This document shows positions 50,126-61,200 of a stretch of DNA of 64,000 nt, piece by piece. The stretch comes from Mansonella perstans (taxonomy: Eukaryota > Nematoda > Chromadorea > Rhabditida > Onchocercidae). Below the pieces are notes generated by a model that searched no databases, was not told the DNA's origin, and saw only the letters and a program-made list of their open reading frames with translations. Every line of letters begins with the position of its first letter. The stretch's first letter is position 1. Location of the stretch: positions 310,001-374,000 of the forward strand of contig JBAMDO010000568.1 in assembly GCA_037074765.1 (NCBI GenBank), given 5' to 3'. The position numbers and the translations under genes were made by a program.

Positions 50126-52992
50126 TCATTTCCCAATACAAAATGAGGAAAATATTTGATCAAGGATTTGTTCATTCACAACTGCGCCTGACATCTCACT
50201 GACATAGTCCGATACATTGCGTAGCAGTTCTGCTACAATGGCAACATCATTTGCTTCCAGCGCCTTGAACAATTGAAAAAAAAAAAAAAAAACTAGCATG
50301 AGTTTTAAACTTGAATTATACGATGAAAGTTATAGTCGTCCTATTCCAATAACGAATACGGATTACCGAAAGACTATGTGAAAATTACTTTGTTTGAAAT
50401 AAAAAATTTGATTGATTGCACAAAGCAGAAGATTGAAAAAAATAGAAAAAACAGAGGAGGGATGTGATCAAAAAGATTAAATAAAATAAATAAAGTACCT
50501 TTTTAAGGATAAGAATGGCTTCTTTTATTAATAATCGATGAACCTGATTGCTAATAAGAGCGCTATCATCAGATACTGGACATAGCTTATTGATATGTTG
50601 ACAAATAATTTCCAACTAAAATCAGATAAATGAAAACTGAAGAAAGATAATGAACATTATCTATCCACAGTCCTAAACGAAAGGTAAATATGTTATAGCC
50701 TTTTCTCGTTGACATCCATTAAATTTGTTAGAATACATTTCCAATTAGATTTTGAGAAGAAAAACAAGATAATTACATGAGATTATGACCGAATTACAGA
50801 CTGACCAGTGAATTGATCCCTTCACCAGAAATGCATGAGATGCTAACAGCAGGCCACGGAAGTAGCACACTATTAGAAACGCTACGTAAATCGCACTTAT
50901 TCAAAGCAACAAAAACAGGTGTCGCTTTTTTGAGATCACAGCGAGAAAGCACTGAGCGTACATCTGTTTCGAAGTCCTTGCACACACTACTGTCTATTAC
51001 GACAACCACCATATCAGCATCTACTGCTCTACAAACAAATTTTAGTGGCCTTACATCATATTTTAAAATTAAGTCCATTTCCATGATTATTTTTTATACA
51101 TTCCATCTTATGTTCTAACTAATATAAACTCATGTCTTGAGTGCAAATATCATTTCCACAATTTTTTTTAAATCCAAAATTCTATCAGTTTGACATATTA
51201 TATCATAAGTAAAATAGAAAAAAAAACAATAATCGACTTTGAAGATTAAATCACGTTGTTGTCCGCTGCATCAGGTCGTTACTATCATACCAATCTATTA
51301 TATTAACTAGTACGAGAAAAAAACTGAATAAAGTATCTTTTGTGATTCTTTTTACTAAGCCTAAATGTAATCATACCATGGGGCAAATAAGACTTTGCTT
51401 GTAAAATAGTATTTTAATATAAATGACGCATCATAACTATAATTTGTTATAAAAGGAAAGTGAACAACCTTCTCAGTGTCCTCTGGATACCTTCTGCTTC
51501 AAGAGAATCTAACGGAGTTTCACGAATTCCTGCAGTATCGATTATGGTTACCGGTACAGAAGAAAGCTGAACTGTTGCTTCCAGTGAGTCACGAGTTGTT
51601 CCCTCAATATTTGACACTATAGCCATGTCTCGGTTAGCTATAAAACTGATATATACAAAGAACATTTCTCATTAAATGGACCTTAAAGAACTGAAGTCAA
51701 AGATTACTTATGCAATTGAATAAGCTGCTTTTCCCAACATTTGTTTGTCCCAGAATAACAATCCTTAAGCCTTCATTAATCAGTGTTCCTCGGTTCATCT
51801 GTTCTTGAATATTGCTTAATTCACTAATCATTGAATTGATTGCAACACGAATGTCTTTCCAATTAAACTCAACATCATCTCCAAAATCAATGGATGCTTC
51901 CACAGAAGCACGCACTTCAATAACTTGCTTTCTTATGCCTTCCATTGCTTTATCTGTAATAGATAATGTTACCGCTGCAAAGCCATCATCATTAGTGAAG
52001 TATAACTTTACCTAAAGGAATACAAACAACTTACTTGCCTAAAGTGTTCATGCGCAAAGCTAAGCGTCGTTGACGCTCTGTTCGTGCAGCCAAGAGATAT
52101 GCAAGCGATTGTACTTCCTGCAATGTCATTTTTCCATTGAAAAATGCCCTATAAAAATTGAATATAATATTCAGGATTACAAGGAAATTTTAAACTAAAA
52201 AAATTCACAATATGTTTATAAATTTAAAGAGCCAAATAATGAATTAAAGAAAGTCAATTTTTTTGGAAGAACAACTATCTCATCTCACCTTCTCGTAAAT
52301 TCTCCAGCTTTTGCTGGTCGCATGTTGTCGAATTGCGCTAACACTTCCAGCAGACAATCAACAACCGCTCGACTACCATGCACATAGAATTCAGCCATAT
52401 CTTCTCCAGTTGATGTTTTCGGGCCTATGGAAAAGTTTTATTGTAAGCACAATCACAAATTATTCGAATACAGTCAGTATTTATTTTCTTTTTTGTAAAG
52501 CTAAGTTCAGTTTTCTAAATAAAAAATCTACAAAAAAGCGCAGCAGAACGAAGCTACAAAAAAACAAACACCAAAAAAAAGTTTGCTTTGAACAAGCGCT
52601 TTTTGTCGAAAAATTGCTAACATCATTACAGCCAATTCCTTGTTCCTCAGTAAAAACTGTAAGATACTTTCGAAAAAAATGACCTGGTAAAAAAACCGCC
52701 ATGCCTCGATCAATTAGTTCTCCACATCGTTGAATATTCGTATAGAATAATTGCTTAGGCAAAATTTTTTTTCGACCCGTAAGCTCTTCTAGGCATCGCC
52801 GACTTTCTTTTCCTGTTTTTACATCAACTTTTTGAAAAAAGAAAAAAGTATGCTAATAAAGTACTCTAAAATTGTAGGAAATTAAACAAACTAACCGGAA
52901 ACTCGGATAACTGATATGGCAGCAGGCAAGGCACCCGAACTCAAAGCAAATATGGTGCAATAACCTCTTAATGCTGTGTTTACTTTGAGCAT
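50126..52992 (-). CDS. GTPBP3: MnmE/GTPBP3 mitochondrial tRNA-modification GTPase
   Basis: Nine exons join in frame (52992-52896, 52827-52684, 52424-52289, 52148-52039, 51953-51708, 51637-51469, 51028-50806, 50615-50499, 50263-50126), giving about 459 aa, the family's usual length. The N-terminal TrmE domain shows [41 protein letters not shown] and [12 protein letters not shown]. The inserted G domain has G1 [10 protein letters not shown]2 EGTTRD, G3 DTAG and G4 NKCD. The C-terminus is the invariant FCIGK with the catalytic-site cysteine. With MTO1 it makes the taurinomethyl- or carboxymethylaminomethyl-uridine at the wobble position of mitochondrial tRNAs. The ATG lies 3 nt behind a TATTCAG acceptor. 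The intron after 52039 needs a GC donor (AG/GCAAGT) to keep frame. It is downstream of the SOCS gene on the same strand. Confidence 0.94.
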
Positions 52993-53890
52993 TTCCTGAA
53001 TAGAATGTAGCAAGAAATCACTGATAATAATCCAGTGAATATCCAGAATAATGATCACGGACTAATAATGTGATTATGGATCCAAGGTCTATTAGATTTG
53101 AATTAATCAGGTACCACAGAGATATTATATGCATTAAATCACGATCAAGTATAGATCAGAGGAACTAAAAGAAAACTTCATAATCTTGTAGTTAATAGGT
53201 AACTATATGATATATCAGTAAGAGTTATCGATATTCATTTCGCTGCAACAATTAATTCTAAAATGCAACACAAGAACAGCAAGTGAATAATTATCATCAT
53301 TGATACTGTTATCACTAATTTTAAAATATTCTTATATGGAGAATCCATCAAAAAAAAAAAAAAAAAACAAGGAAAAATTTAAACATAATCAATACAAGCT
53401 GTACAACATTTAAAAACATAGCGTAAGCATTGTAACAAATACCTAGAAATTTGCACTAAATTTTATTTTCAATTTACAAGAATTATAAAAAAGATCCGAT
53501 TGGATTTCTGTTTTTTTTGATACCAAAGATTTCTGTTTTTCTTTTTTTTAGATTTTAGATACCAATGCATTTAGAAGAAGCCCAATTTTCCTAGCACAAT
53601 TTTTTATTCAATATAAAGCATTGAAAAGGTTAATTTCATGATTAAAGCATGATTTACCGCGAAAAAATATTAAAATAAATAAAAAATTACACATAATGCC
53701 ATAATATTTGTAAATAATATGCTCAAATTATAAAGAAATGCAATTGTATATATATAACCATCACTATGTTTGATATGAAGGTTTAATTGGCAAAACTGCT
53801 AAAGTTAAATGTGGAATTACAGGAAAAAAACAAAGAAAAAAACATTATAAAGAAATGACTTCTGCAACTAAATCCCTTAAGTTCAGAATT
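52993..53890 (-). other. Spacer between the SOCS gene and MnmE
   Basis: 898 bp, very AT-rich, with an A18 run at about 53350. No exon is supported. The upstream gene has a donor-like GTAAGT overlapping its stop region, but no plausible continuing exon is seen here. Confidence 0.5.
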
Positions 53891-54868
53891 CTAAAACTTA
53901 CGTTGCAGTGAAGGGGGTACAAAATATTTCGGGTCCTCTAAATAGCAAATCATATTGGGTGGTAAGGGTAAAGATGAAAGTAGTTCTTTTTCAACACAGT
54001 TACGTATGACCACTCTACACAAATATTTTAGAGACGGTAAAAGTTCATGTCGATGTAGCAGATGATTTAGCTCAAGAATCTCAATTCCTGTGCTGTTACT
54101 TTTCGAGTGCATTAACATGCAGATTCTCCTTTTACTACAGCTCTGCAACGAATTTTCGATGAACGATACTAATGAACTTGCTTTAACCAATGAATTTGGT
54201 CCTGAAATATGCATTTATAAATTTCAGAATATGATAAAGCTAGGATATATATGGTCAATGTATAGAAAAAGTAAGAAGACTACTCATTAACATGACCATT
54301 AAAAAAGAATTTTACAGAATTAAAATCAGATATTACTATATATTTCATGCAACCTTGAAGACCTAATGTTTCAACCTATTATATTTGTCGAAAATTGCTG
54401 ATTTTAATAAATTATGTAAGAATTAAATGACCTCCAAGACAAAAATTTCCACCATGTTGTGCAAGACGTGTATGATGAACAGAATGTTTTGTTCGATATG
54501 ATATGGTGAAAATATAGCGGTCACTAGCTGAATCTCGTACGAGATACGTTCCTGGTAGCTGACTTAACAGCACTTTCTCTGCATCTCGCCATGACATATT
54601 GCCCCAGTACCAAGAGCTCTGCAAATGTTTGCATCGAGGATTTTGGATTTATAATCCGGCATTAATAACCAATGAAACAAAAATTAAACATTTGTTTATT
54701 TCGAATAGTATTGCTTGCAATTAGACAAACATTTTGCATACATAAATCTAAGTTTTAACATAAGTAAACATAAAACATTAATTATATAACCAAAATTATA
54801 ACTACCCCTCGTATGAGTTTCATTGTTTGCGAGAACTGAACACTATGATTTGCAACATCATTCTCCAT
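53891..54868 (-). CDS. SOCS-box SH2 protein (SOCS6/SOCS7-type suppressor of cytokine signalling)
   Basis: Three exons: 54868-54806, 54618-54432 and 54201-53891, about 186 aa. The SH2 domain begins SSWYWGNMSWRDAEKVLLSQ and contains GTYLVRDSASDRYIFTISY (the phosphotyrosine-binding Arg is present) and HHTRLAQHGGNFCLGG. It is followed by the SOCS box LPSLKYLCRVVIRNCVEKEL / LLSSLPLPPNMICYLEDPKY, which recruits elongin B/C and cullin-5 E3 ligases. The order SH2 then SOCS box with a very short N-terminus fits an adaptor that targets phosphotyrosine proteins for ubiquitination. The first exon is less sure: an acceptor at about 54899 precedes it, so the ATG at 54868 may be trans-spliced or extended upstream. 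A three-codon upstream ORF (ATG CTG TGA) lies in the leader. Confidence 0.88.
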
Positions 54869-54899
54869 CCGAGCGTCTCGTTTCACAGCATTTAGATCC

Positions 54900-55244
54900 T
54901 AAATATTTTAAAATATCCCTTCCTTATAAAAAAAAAACATTTGAAATACTTCACTGAAAATGTGGAACCATAAGTGACATGAAAGCAATAAAGCCCTGTA
55001 ATAAAAACTAGAAATATGCATCGAATTTAAACTATAAATAAACTTATTACATCTTTACTAACACTTTATTAAATCGCAATATGCAGTAAACAGCAGTACA
55101 GTAAGGCAATATAAATAACAAGGTAAGATTCGGTAATTATTTTATTTTCTATATTTTTTATATATAAAACGGTGTTGATATAACATCTAAAACAACAGAC
55201 AATTATAATAAATTATGCTTGAGAAATCCGTTAAATAACAACTT
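54900..55244 (-). other. Short spacer between MED23 and the SOCS gene
   Basis: About 345 bp separate the MED23 stop from the first SOCS acceptor. It is AT-rich with no exon. The tight spacing on one strand is compatible with an operon. Confidence 0.45.
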
Positions 55245-58200
55245 CTAAAAAAGACTAAATGGTCCAGGAGCAAGTTTATGCGGTAGATCAACAGTCGCGT
55301 TTATTTGCGTGTGTGAGATATACTTCAATTTGTCTCGCATAGACGGTGACAATTGCTGTATTGCTTGTTCCGCTTCATTTTTGACGAAATCACCAACGTA
55401 CATATATTTCATATGGTATAAAAAGTCGCAAATTGAGTCTTCGTATTTCAGCACACCTACTCGTTCGTTTACTTTCACCGTCATCTTGTAAACATCCACA
55501 GCAAGCTGAAATAATTTTTTATCCACGAATCAAGATTTGTAATCAAACAACTGACTTTTCTATATAGAAGAAATAGCTAACTAAATGACACATACAAAAC
55601 TTTATAAATAGTAATTTGAAAAAAATACTGATAAAATTAAGTATGAACTACACTTGAAGCTACACTATTTCAAATCTAACATGATAAGAAATATTTCTAA
55701 CATGATAAAAGAAATATCTATCACAAACAGAAATCAGTACCATAAAAACCTTTTCTTATCAACATACAGGAAAATATAAATTCAAAAAAGTATTAAATAT
55801 TATGAAAGAATGGGAATTACACTACGTCTTGTATTTGCTTGCTTCTTTCTTTGGCATCATAAAATCGTTGCAAAATCGGCACAACGAAACGAAGTACAAA
55901 TATGAGCTGTGCTTCCGTGACTAATTTTGGTGCAAGCTGATCACGTACAAATTCAGGTAAAGCTGCCAATGAACTCTGGAACATTAATTTATTGATATTT
56001 AGTTCATTTATAATATGTATCAGACTGAGGATAGCAATAATAACAGACAACAAAAGTGTTTTCAACATGAATGTTTTTTATTTTCTCTTTTTCCAGAACT
56101 TTCCGAAAAACTTTCATTTCTATTCGAAATTGATTTTTTAAATTCATGTGGAGAATCAAAAGAAGCGAATACGGACTGTATTGCAGTGTTGAAGATAAGC
56201 ATGCCCGAGCGCAAGATTCGTCAATAACTGGTTTTCGGTCAACAAAAAGCATTCAGTTTCCAAACTGCCGAAACAAACGGAAGGGTCACCTAAAATCTAT
56301 ATTTTTATTCAAGGTTTCAAGCAAAATAAAATTATTGGGAAAAGTCATACCATGTAGAGCTTCTGAGTCGAGCACAGATACAATGTGTTCATAAAAAATT
56401 TGCTGGAAAGAAATCGGCAGAGCTGTTAAAATCAGTGCAACTGCATTGATGGTGGAATATCTGAAAAAAAGGCTGTGGATCGCAAATTCATTACTGAAAC
56501 TAATCATCGTTTTACTAAGCTACAACACTTGAAAATGCGACATGCATAAAATACAGATAGAATTGCGACTGCCCACAGTTGAAGCACTGATATTAAGGGA
56601 TGTAATGCTATAAAGCTAATACTAGCAAATCCCAAATGAGAAAAGTAACAGAGAAAAACAATGGGAAAACACAGCTCAGAAAAACGAACGGTTGGTGCAA
56701 CGGCCGAATAAAAACCAAATCAATGAGTGCATGTGCTGTAATAACTGGCGCATGCGGAGATGCAAGCAGCTCAATGCATGCCCCAGTAAGAGCTTGTCCT
56801 GCAGGTGGCATTTCTGCGAATCGCCAATCCTAAATATTAGCTGATAAACGGAATTATGAATAAAAAAATTACTGAACAAAAATTAAAATAATGAAATAAA
56901 ATCATTTCTACTTTGTAAGCGAAAGCTGGTGGTTGATGGGCATAATTGGAAGCTTGCAAAATGCGATCCACCAATGCTTGACAAAACTGAGACGGCAATG
57001 ACAGCTGATGATTGTCGGAAATAAATGATGGTGTTAGAAGGGCGTATTTACCATCCCTTAAAAATTTCTTCAACTCAATTAAATTCCAATTTTAGAAGAG
57101 TATTTACTTAGGCTTAGACTCACTATTCAAGAACCCAGGAGGAAAGTTATTTCCAAAAAAAGCCAATGCGGTGAGGTTTCGATATCCGAACTGGACTGTC
57201 TGAGAATGAGTTTGGTTCAACTGTATTGAAAAGACAGTAGACGACTTAAAAGTCAAACAATCAGATTTAAGTAAGTCGTCAATAAAACTGAATTTTGTGA
57301 TTACCTGTCTTCCAACTGCCCGCAAATTTCCAGCACAAAATCTCTAGCACGAACTGTATGTGAAATAATTTTGTCCAAACAATACAACACACTATACATA
57401 TAAGCTGCTGGTTGCGCTGTAACATGACTTATCTTATTACTGTTGTGCACTGATTATTCAACCCATATCATTTCCTAAGACCCATGCAAAATACATTCAT
57501 GTAATTATCCATTTTATGTAAAACGAGTACTTTTAAAAAACCGACTGCTTAGTGATCCCAACAAATAAGACTGAAAGCCAATTCTTATTTTAAATAAATA
57601 AACTTGAAAAGAACAAACAAAAAAAGATCTTCTGCCAATAAGGATTAAATTGGAAAAGTTACGGTGATATCGATAGCAAGGCTTGAAGCACATTAACAGT
57701 GTTGTGAATAGTTGATCAGCGACTACAGTTTCTATTGCTCGAAGTAAAATGATGTCCACAATCTATAAAAATATCACCACAGCTCAAATGAGAAAAATTT
57801 GAATCGCATAGGTTACTAATCAAACGAATTTTTTAAGTTTTCATAACTAAAACTGTCCACATTTAACCAATAATTTTTAATATTCAAGTAATTCGAATCA
57901 ACAAAGCTGAAAAAAGCTTCGAAATTTGAAGTTACCACAAGTGCAAGACATTAGAAAAATTAAAATGGAAAATAAAGTAGGAGGGAAACAAAATAGTGCA
58001 AGAAAAAGACACAAGAATGACATTAAATTTTCCTCTAAGTACAGCTATCCTATGTAAAAATATGCTTGAGAAGCTAAAAATCAAAATTGCTACAAGCTTA
58101 AATCAATTTTTATGTTCTAATAAGTGTCTGTAATATATATCTAGGTAATTTTCATTTTTTGTAACCAAATTTTCCTCCTTAAAAAAATTTCTGATAGAAA

Positions 58201-61200
58201 TTTTTTTGGGAACTGTGAAAATGTATCTACTTATTACATACCGGGAGTATGCGTTCCATAATATTACCATAGTAAACTGGCATATGTAGTTCTGGACTAA
58301 CGATCGGTTTTTCGATTGGTCGCATACCTAATTCAATTTGCATCTCCCTTCTCATTTTTGCTTCCATTTCTCTGTATGTCAATTCCGGAAATTGCTAAAA
58401 AGATCATTTAAAAAAACGGGAAACAAAGTATTATCAAGCTCGTAAGAAAATCTTACCGAGTAATATTCTGACATTTTATTGAAAAATGCAGCATTAGTAT
58501 TGCCAATTTTATTTAATGGAATTATATGTACCAACGCCGTAATTCGATTATGCAAATCAGGATATGAGCCGACCTAAAACAATCAATCTATTTTCATTCC
58601 GCCTTTTTTTCACACAGAATACAGATGAACAAACAAATAAAGATAACAAAACCGAATAATATTTTGCTACTTTATTGAAAAATCCAGCACTAATATCGTA
58701 AACTTTTTTTGATGGATTTTTTTGGACATGCTCTGTTCCATAAAATCCACCTGTAATGCCAAGCCCGAAAACTTCCCAAATAAAGTAATATCCAGTGTAA
58801 TATTATATAATAACAACTTTTTTATTATCCCTTTGTTACAGCCTTATTTTTCTCTTTCCGCGATAAAAAATTTAACCTTTTTTTTACAGCGGAAAGACAA
58901 TTAGAAACAAAGAAGAAAATAAATATACCAAAGAATGAATTATGAGCATAGCGATCTCGGTAGCGCCGTCATCGGTCGGATGAAGAACAAGCGAAGTAAG
59001 TAGCCGATCGAGTGGTATCAAGTGTAAATTAAATATCATATCATTTAAGATCCCAATCATCTAAATATTAAAAATTAATAAGAAAAACATAAATTTGATC
59101 AAAATTGCAAAACAAAAGAAATTTGAACATCATAGTGAATTCCCATGAAACTACACACTTTTACAAGAAGTACCGCAATACCGCTGAAGTTGTGCAAAAA
59201 GTCATATAAATGTGATATTTCAAGTGTAAAAGAAGATTCAAAAACAAAACAGATCCCTCAGTTCTCTATTTAGACAAAGCCAATTAAGTGTACTACTCAC
59301 TGCTGCGAATTGCTGATCGTCTGAGGGCAAGTTCTTCTTGAAAATAAATATAAAATAATCTGTGAATTTGTTTATCGTTGCTGTGAGTTCTTTACTGTTC
59401 ATTGAACTTAGCACACTATAAAACAAATTTTTTTTTTAAAATTCGAGCAAATTCGCAGAAAACATAAAAGAGAGATAAAGACTAAAATAAGTCTTCAAAT
59501 ATTATGTCCCATGTCTATCACGACCAGTATGTTTTTCGTGGAATTACGAAAACTTGCTTATCAAATAATTCATTTACAGAAACCGATTGGTGAGAGAAAA
59601 TAAAAAAATGAGAAAAAAAAAAGATGGAAAAAGGCAAGTTTAAAAAATCTAATAATCAATAACTTACGAATAAATCACTGGATGTATCTTCTTTGTTTCA
59701 AACAGCATATTGTATACAACACAAAAAATCGTTTGTCTCCGTTCACCAGAAAAGAATTTCAACAGCTGTTCTTCAGCAGCCAAACCTTGTGCATAAATAA
59801 TTTCTGAAAATGCGCAGTTTTCAGATTCTATTAAGCCTTCTTCAGATATTCTCTTAGTGAATTATGAGATCATTTATATTTGTTGATAATTTCTTCCTCA
59901 CTGTCTTAACTGTTGCAATGAAAGAAAAAATTGACGAAATTCCTTAAATTTTTTCTCAGGTTTCAGTTCACTGTAACTCATGAAACATTTAACAAAGCTT
60001 AACGTTCTCAAGCAGTCCATAATATATGAATCCATAGTGTACAAAAAATGAATCGTGCGGTGGCATCATCATAAAAAAAAAAAAAAAAAAAAAACTTTTT
60101 GAACGATACATTTCAGACGATAGATAAAAAAGACATTCAAGTGTCGCTATCTATCGGTTAAAGTACTGATAGTGTCATCATAACCGGATACTGTTTAAAA
60201 AGAAGTCTTCAGCAACACATAACAACAGCATTTTACTCAAATTTATAAACTGTTTTTAGTGATGAATGAAATATATCATTAAAAGGCGTGAAATATTTTC
60301 AACCTTGTACTTGGTGCACTTCTTGAATGACACGATGCATCAGCTCATCATATGTAACTGTATCTGCAGCACCGTCATCCACGTTGCATCCAATGAGTTG
60401 GAAGCTATATGTCCGATTAATCGACAGCGGCCAACAGAAATTCCCATTGCAGCGCTGCATCATTTCCGCGGTCATTTCCATACCTAGAATTGATCAGAAA
60501 TTCGAACAAAAAGGCCCTCACCATATGTTAACTATATTCAGGAGCGTTAATGCAAATTCAGTAATGTTTGCAAAAGTGAAGACCATCTTAAGCAGAAAAA
60601 ACCACTATATTTTTTAAATGAACAAAGATTTTGAAATCAGCAAGAACGAGTGGTTAAGAGATAACGAATTACAATAAAATAAAATAATTTTCAGCCGTCA
60701 TCAAAACTATATCTTGGAAGTTTTTAATGCCAGAGTGGCACTAAGTACAAATATAAATGCTATAAATGCCTGTCATTTTGAGTGATCTGAACATGGAAAG
60801 CAGTAAGCATCGTAATAGCTCGGGAGATACATGTGAATTTGTATACTGCTGTTGTTCAGTTGGAACATTCCCATGCTGCGAATCACAAAATGCTGCATTA
60901 GCTGTATTGAATATGACGGCCAGCTTGCCTTGTTTGCCTAAATTTGCTAAAATACTTCCAAAGCTGAATTAAGCAAATAATTGCTAACTAGTAAAAATTG
61001 AAGGGATACAATTTATGGTTAAAAAATCGAAGGAACAAGTACTGAAAACTACGAAAAAACAAATTTTTTTTGAGCTCAAAATATGTCACCCTATTTTCAT
61101 TCAAACGGTTGCTTGCAAAACAAAATTTGGTAAAATACGAATTCCCCAGACTATAATAAAACGATAAATCAAGAAACCAAGAAAAGCATTGCTCAAATAA

